64,000 nucleotides of DNA from Sphingomonas caseinilytica (GTDB taxonomy: Bacteria > Pseudomonadota > Alphaproteobacteria > Sphingomonadales > Sphingomonadaceae), in assembly GCF_023516455.1 (NCBI RefSeq), contig NZ_JAMGBA010000001.1:1-64000 (forward strand). The letters are read 5' to 3'. This document shows positions 62,014-64,000 of the stretch, piece after piece (position 1 is the stretch's first letter; every line of letters starts with the position of its first letter). The position numbers and the translations under genes are program-made. The notes under the pieces are model-generated. The model searched no databases. It worked only from the letters and a program-made list of their open reading frames with translations, and was not told the origin of the DNA.

Positions 62014-64000
62014 ATGGGTGAGCGTGGGGCCATTCGGGCGATCGCACTTCAATGGCTATTGGGCGGTGTTGGGCTAGCGCTTGCCGCAGCGCCGCTGTGC
62101 GCGCAGGAGCCTTCACCCAATCCCGGTGAGCTTGATCCATCGGCGCCGCTCGATCCGATGCCGGATCTCGGAGTCGAATGGCCGGACATGAACCAGCCAG
62201 AGCCTGCCCCACCGCCCGAGGTCGAAGGAGTCACGCCCGAAGCCGCGCAGCAGTCGACAGAGGAAACCGCGGAGCGGGTCGAGGATATCGCGGCCACGCG
62301 GCCTTACCGTTGGACGATCACCGGCATTGAGAGCCTGCCTGATGCAGAGGCTATCCAGGCAGGTTTCGACGCCCGGTCAGCGCTGGAAGGGGACAATGAC
62401 AAGGCTGCCAACGCGGCGCAGATCGATCGCCGCGCCCGGGCCGACGCCGAACTGCTGGCCGAGTTGTTGCGGGCGCAGGGATATTATGATGCGCTGGTCG
62501 AGCCGACCATCGAGGTGGCGGGCACGGCGCTAACCGTCCAGCTTACCGCCACCCCTGGACCCATCTATCGGTTCGAAAGCGTCGAGCTTCCGGGACTGGA
62601 GGAAGCGGCAGGTGGTGAAGCGGGCGCTTTGCGCGAGGCCTTCGCGGTCAAGGCGGGCGATCCGGTCGTTGCGCAGAATGTGATCGGCGCGGGCGTTGGC
62701 CTGCAGGTCGCGCTTGGCGAGCGGGGATTTGCGACCGCCAAGGTCGGCGAGCAGGATATCGTCATAGACCATGAAGCGCAGACCGCGCGGCTGGTCCTGC
62801 CCGTCACGCCCGGGCCGATCGCCGTGTTCGGCCAGATCAGCGTCAGCGGCGAACCGGCCTTTTCATCAAAGCATGTTCAGCTCATCGCGCGCTTCAAACC
62901 GGGGGACAGGTACGAAGCCGATGAAGTAATGGACCTGAAGAGGGCCCTCATCGCGACCGGGCTGGTCGCGTTCGGTGAGGTCCGGCAGGTTCCCCGCGAC
63001 GGGGGCAAGGTGATCGACCTTGCCGTGAAGCTGGAACCGGCGCCGATGCGTACGATCGCCGGAGAGCTGGGTTACGGCACGGGTGAGGGCATAAGGGCAG
63101 AGGCCAGTTGGCAGCATCGCAACCTGTTCAATCCTGAAGGCGCTCTGACGGTTCGCGGCGTATTGGGTACCCAGGAGCAGCTCGGCGCGGTGACATTCCG
63201 GCGCAACAACTGGCTTCGCCGCGACCAGGTGCTGAACGCACAGGCCTTGGCTGCCCACATCGACCGCGATGCCTATGAGGCCAAGACGCTGTCCTTGTCG
63301 GCCGGGTTCGAGCGGCAGAGCAATTTCATCTGGCAGAAGCGCTGGACCTGGAGCCTTGGGGCGGAGCTGGTCGCGACCGACGAAGAAGATACGATCGAGG
63401 CGACGGGCGAGCCGCGCCGGCGTACCTTCTTCATCGCCGCCATTCCCGGAAGCCTTGGCCTCGACGAGACGGACGACCTGCTCGATCCGACGAAAGGGTT
63501 CCGGCTGCTGGGCCGGTTGAGCCCGGAAATCAGCTTCCAGGGCGGTACCTTCCCCTATGCGCGCACCCAGATCGACGCGAGCACCTATCACCGGGTGTCA
63601 CAGTCGGTCGTGGCAGCGGGGCGGGTGCGGGTCGGGAGCATCCTTGGCGCGAACCGCGACGATATCGCGCCATCGCGGCGCTTCTATTCCGGCGGCGGGG
63701 GATCGGTTCGCGGCTACGGTTATCAGCGGATCGGCCCACGCGACGTCGACAATGATCCGATCGGCGGCCGCAGCCTCGCGGAATTCAGCCTGGAGGCGCG
63801 GGTAAGGCTGAAGGCGTTCGGCGGCAATTTCGGGGTAGTGCCGTTCATCGACGGAGGCACCTTGTCGACCGAAGCGCTGCCGGACTTCAAGGACTGGCAG
63901 ATCGGCGTCGGCATCGGAGCGCGATACTATTCGAGCTTCGGCCCGATCCGCCTCGACATCGGCACGCCGCTCAACCGCCAGAAGGGTGATGGCCGGATCG
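62014..64000 (+). CDS. tamA: TamA-like Omp85 outer-membrane assembly protein (3' end outside window)
   Basis: The outer-membrane half of the TAM complex. 662 codons are visible. A signal-like N-terminus (AIALQWLLGGVGLALAAAPL) is followed by a Pro-rich linker. Next come POTRA-like domains (ITGIESLPDAEAIQAGF, FESVELPGLEEAAGG, and VFGQISVSGEPAFSS). The barrel includes the Omp85 motif SGGGGSVRGYGYQ (about residue 559) and SLAEFSLEARVR. The partner tamB would be expected directly downstream, outside the window. The end of the barrel is missing only because the window ends. Confidence 0.88.
   Translation, partial: MGERGAIRAIALQWLLGGVGLALAAAPLCAQEPSPNPGELDPSAPLDPMPDLGVEWPDMNQPEPAPPPEVEGVTPEAAQQSTEETAERVEDIAATRPYRWTITGIESLPDAEAIQAGFDARSALEGDNDKAANAAQIDRRARADAELLAELLRAQGYYDALVEPTIEVAGTALTVQLTATPGPIYRFESVELPGLEEAAGGEAGALREAFAVKAGDPVVAQNVIGAGVGLQVALGERGFATAKVGEQDIVIDHEAQTARLVLPVTPGPIAVFGQISVSGEPAFSSKHVQLIARFKPGDRYEADEVMDLKRALIATGLVAFGEVRQVPRDGGKVIDLAVKLEPAPMRTIAGELGYGTGEGIRAEASWQHRNLFNPEGALTVRGVLGTQEQLGAVTFRRNNWLRRDQVLNAQALAAHIDRDAYEAKTLSLSAGFERQSNFIWQKRWTWSLGAELVATDEEDTIEATGEPRRRTFFIAAIPGSLGLDETDDLLDPTKGFRLLGRLSPEISFQGGTFPYARTQIDASTYHRVSQSVVAAGRVRVGSILGANRDDIAPSRRFYSGGGGSVRGYGYQRIGPRDVDNDPIGGRSLAEFSLEARVRLKAFGGNFGVVPFIDGGTLSTEALPDFKDWQIGVGIGARYYSSFGPIRLDIGTPLNRQKGDGRI

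Overview
The window is 64 kb of dense, GC-rich bacterial chromosome. I read it as an alphaproteobacterium of the order Sphingomonadales. The signs are an F1 operon with a very short epsilon subunit and an inserted YHS-like small protein, a TonB/ExbB/ExbD set with several ExbD copies, TamA, MsbA-like, DUF1203, DUF1285, DUF1801, DUF885 and DUF4126 proteins, and many very small conserved-looking proteins. The taxonomic call is inference; no rRNA gene is present.

Layout. 1-2.5 kb: accessory-looking edge with an Hsp20 gene behind a ROSE-like RNA thermometer, a SulP transporter without a STAS domain, a coiled-coil protein and a 3'-tRNA fragment that may be an integration site. 2.6-4.6 kb: a translationally coupled pair resembling plcP-agt (phospholipid-to-glycolipid remodelling). 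4.6-9.8 kb: a secreted methyltransferase, cpaF and two membrane glycosyltransferases. 9.9-14.9 kb: atpHAGD, a YHS-like protein, atpC. 15-20.1 kb: DUF1203, GNAT, ada, priA, purC. 20.2-22 kb: three small genes divergent from a LysR regulator. 22-25.2 kb: repeat-rich DNA with tiny genes and a PPOX-family protein behind a possible EcfG promoter. 25.2-33.3 kb: parC, a GGDEF/EAL protein, PilZ, the DUF1285-Nudix-cca operon, and an SDR-folB pair.

33.5-36.6 kb: tonB-exbB-exbD-exbD, a clear terminator, and a third exbD. 37.4-39.6 kb: a CcdA-thioredoxin-DipZ fusion coupled to exported MsrB. 39.7-42.1 kb: DUF1801, TerC, a short zinc-ribbon-like gene, and a GIY-YIG endonuclease enclosed almost exactly by 31-nt inverted REP-like repeats. 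42-54.4 kb: MHS and DHA2 transporters, an MsbA-like exporter, PHA depolymerase, a DUF885 Tat-lipoprotein, a TPR protein and an HExxH protein. 54.7-64 kb: thiolase-MaoC, MscS channel, topoisomerase IB, PfpI-like protein, an S24 regulator coupled to an AAC(3)-I-like acetyltransferase, and the start of tamA.

Four families of palindromic intergenic repeats occur here. The most unusual arrangement is the repeat-bounded GIY-YIG unit at 41739-42121, whose repeat has seven relatives elsewhere in the window. Also notable are the LysR-linked cassette with a GGCC-ending peptide, the S24/AAC(3) operon, and the ROSE-like hairpin. Functional statements rest on motif recognition by eye; no database search was run.
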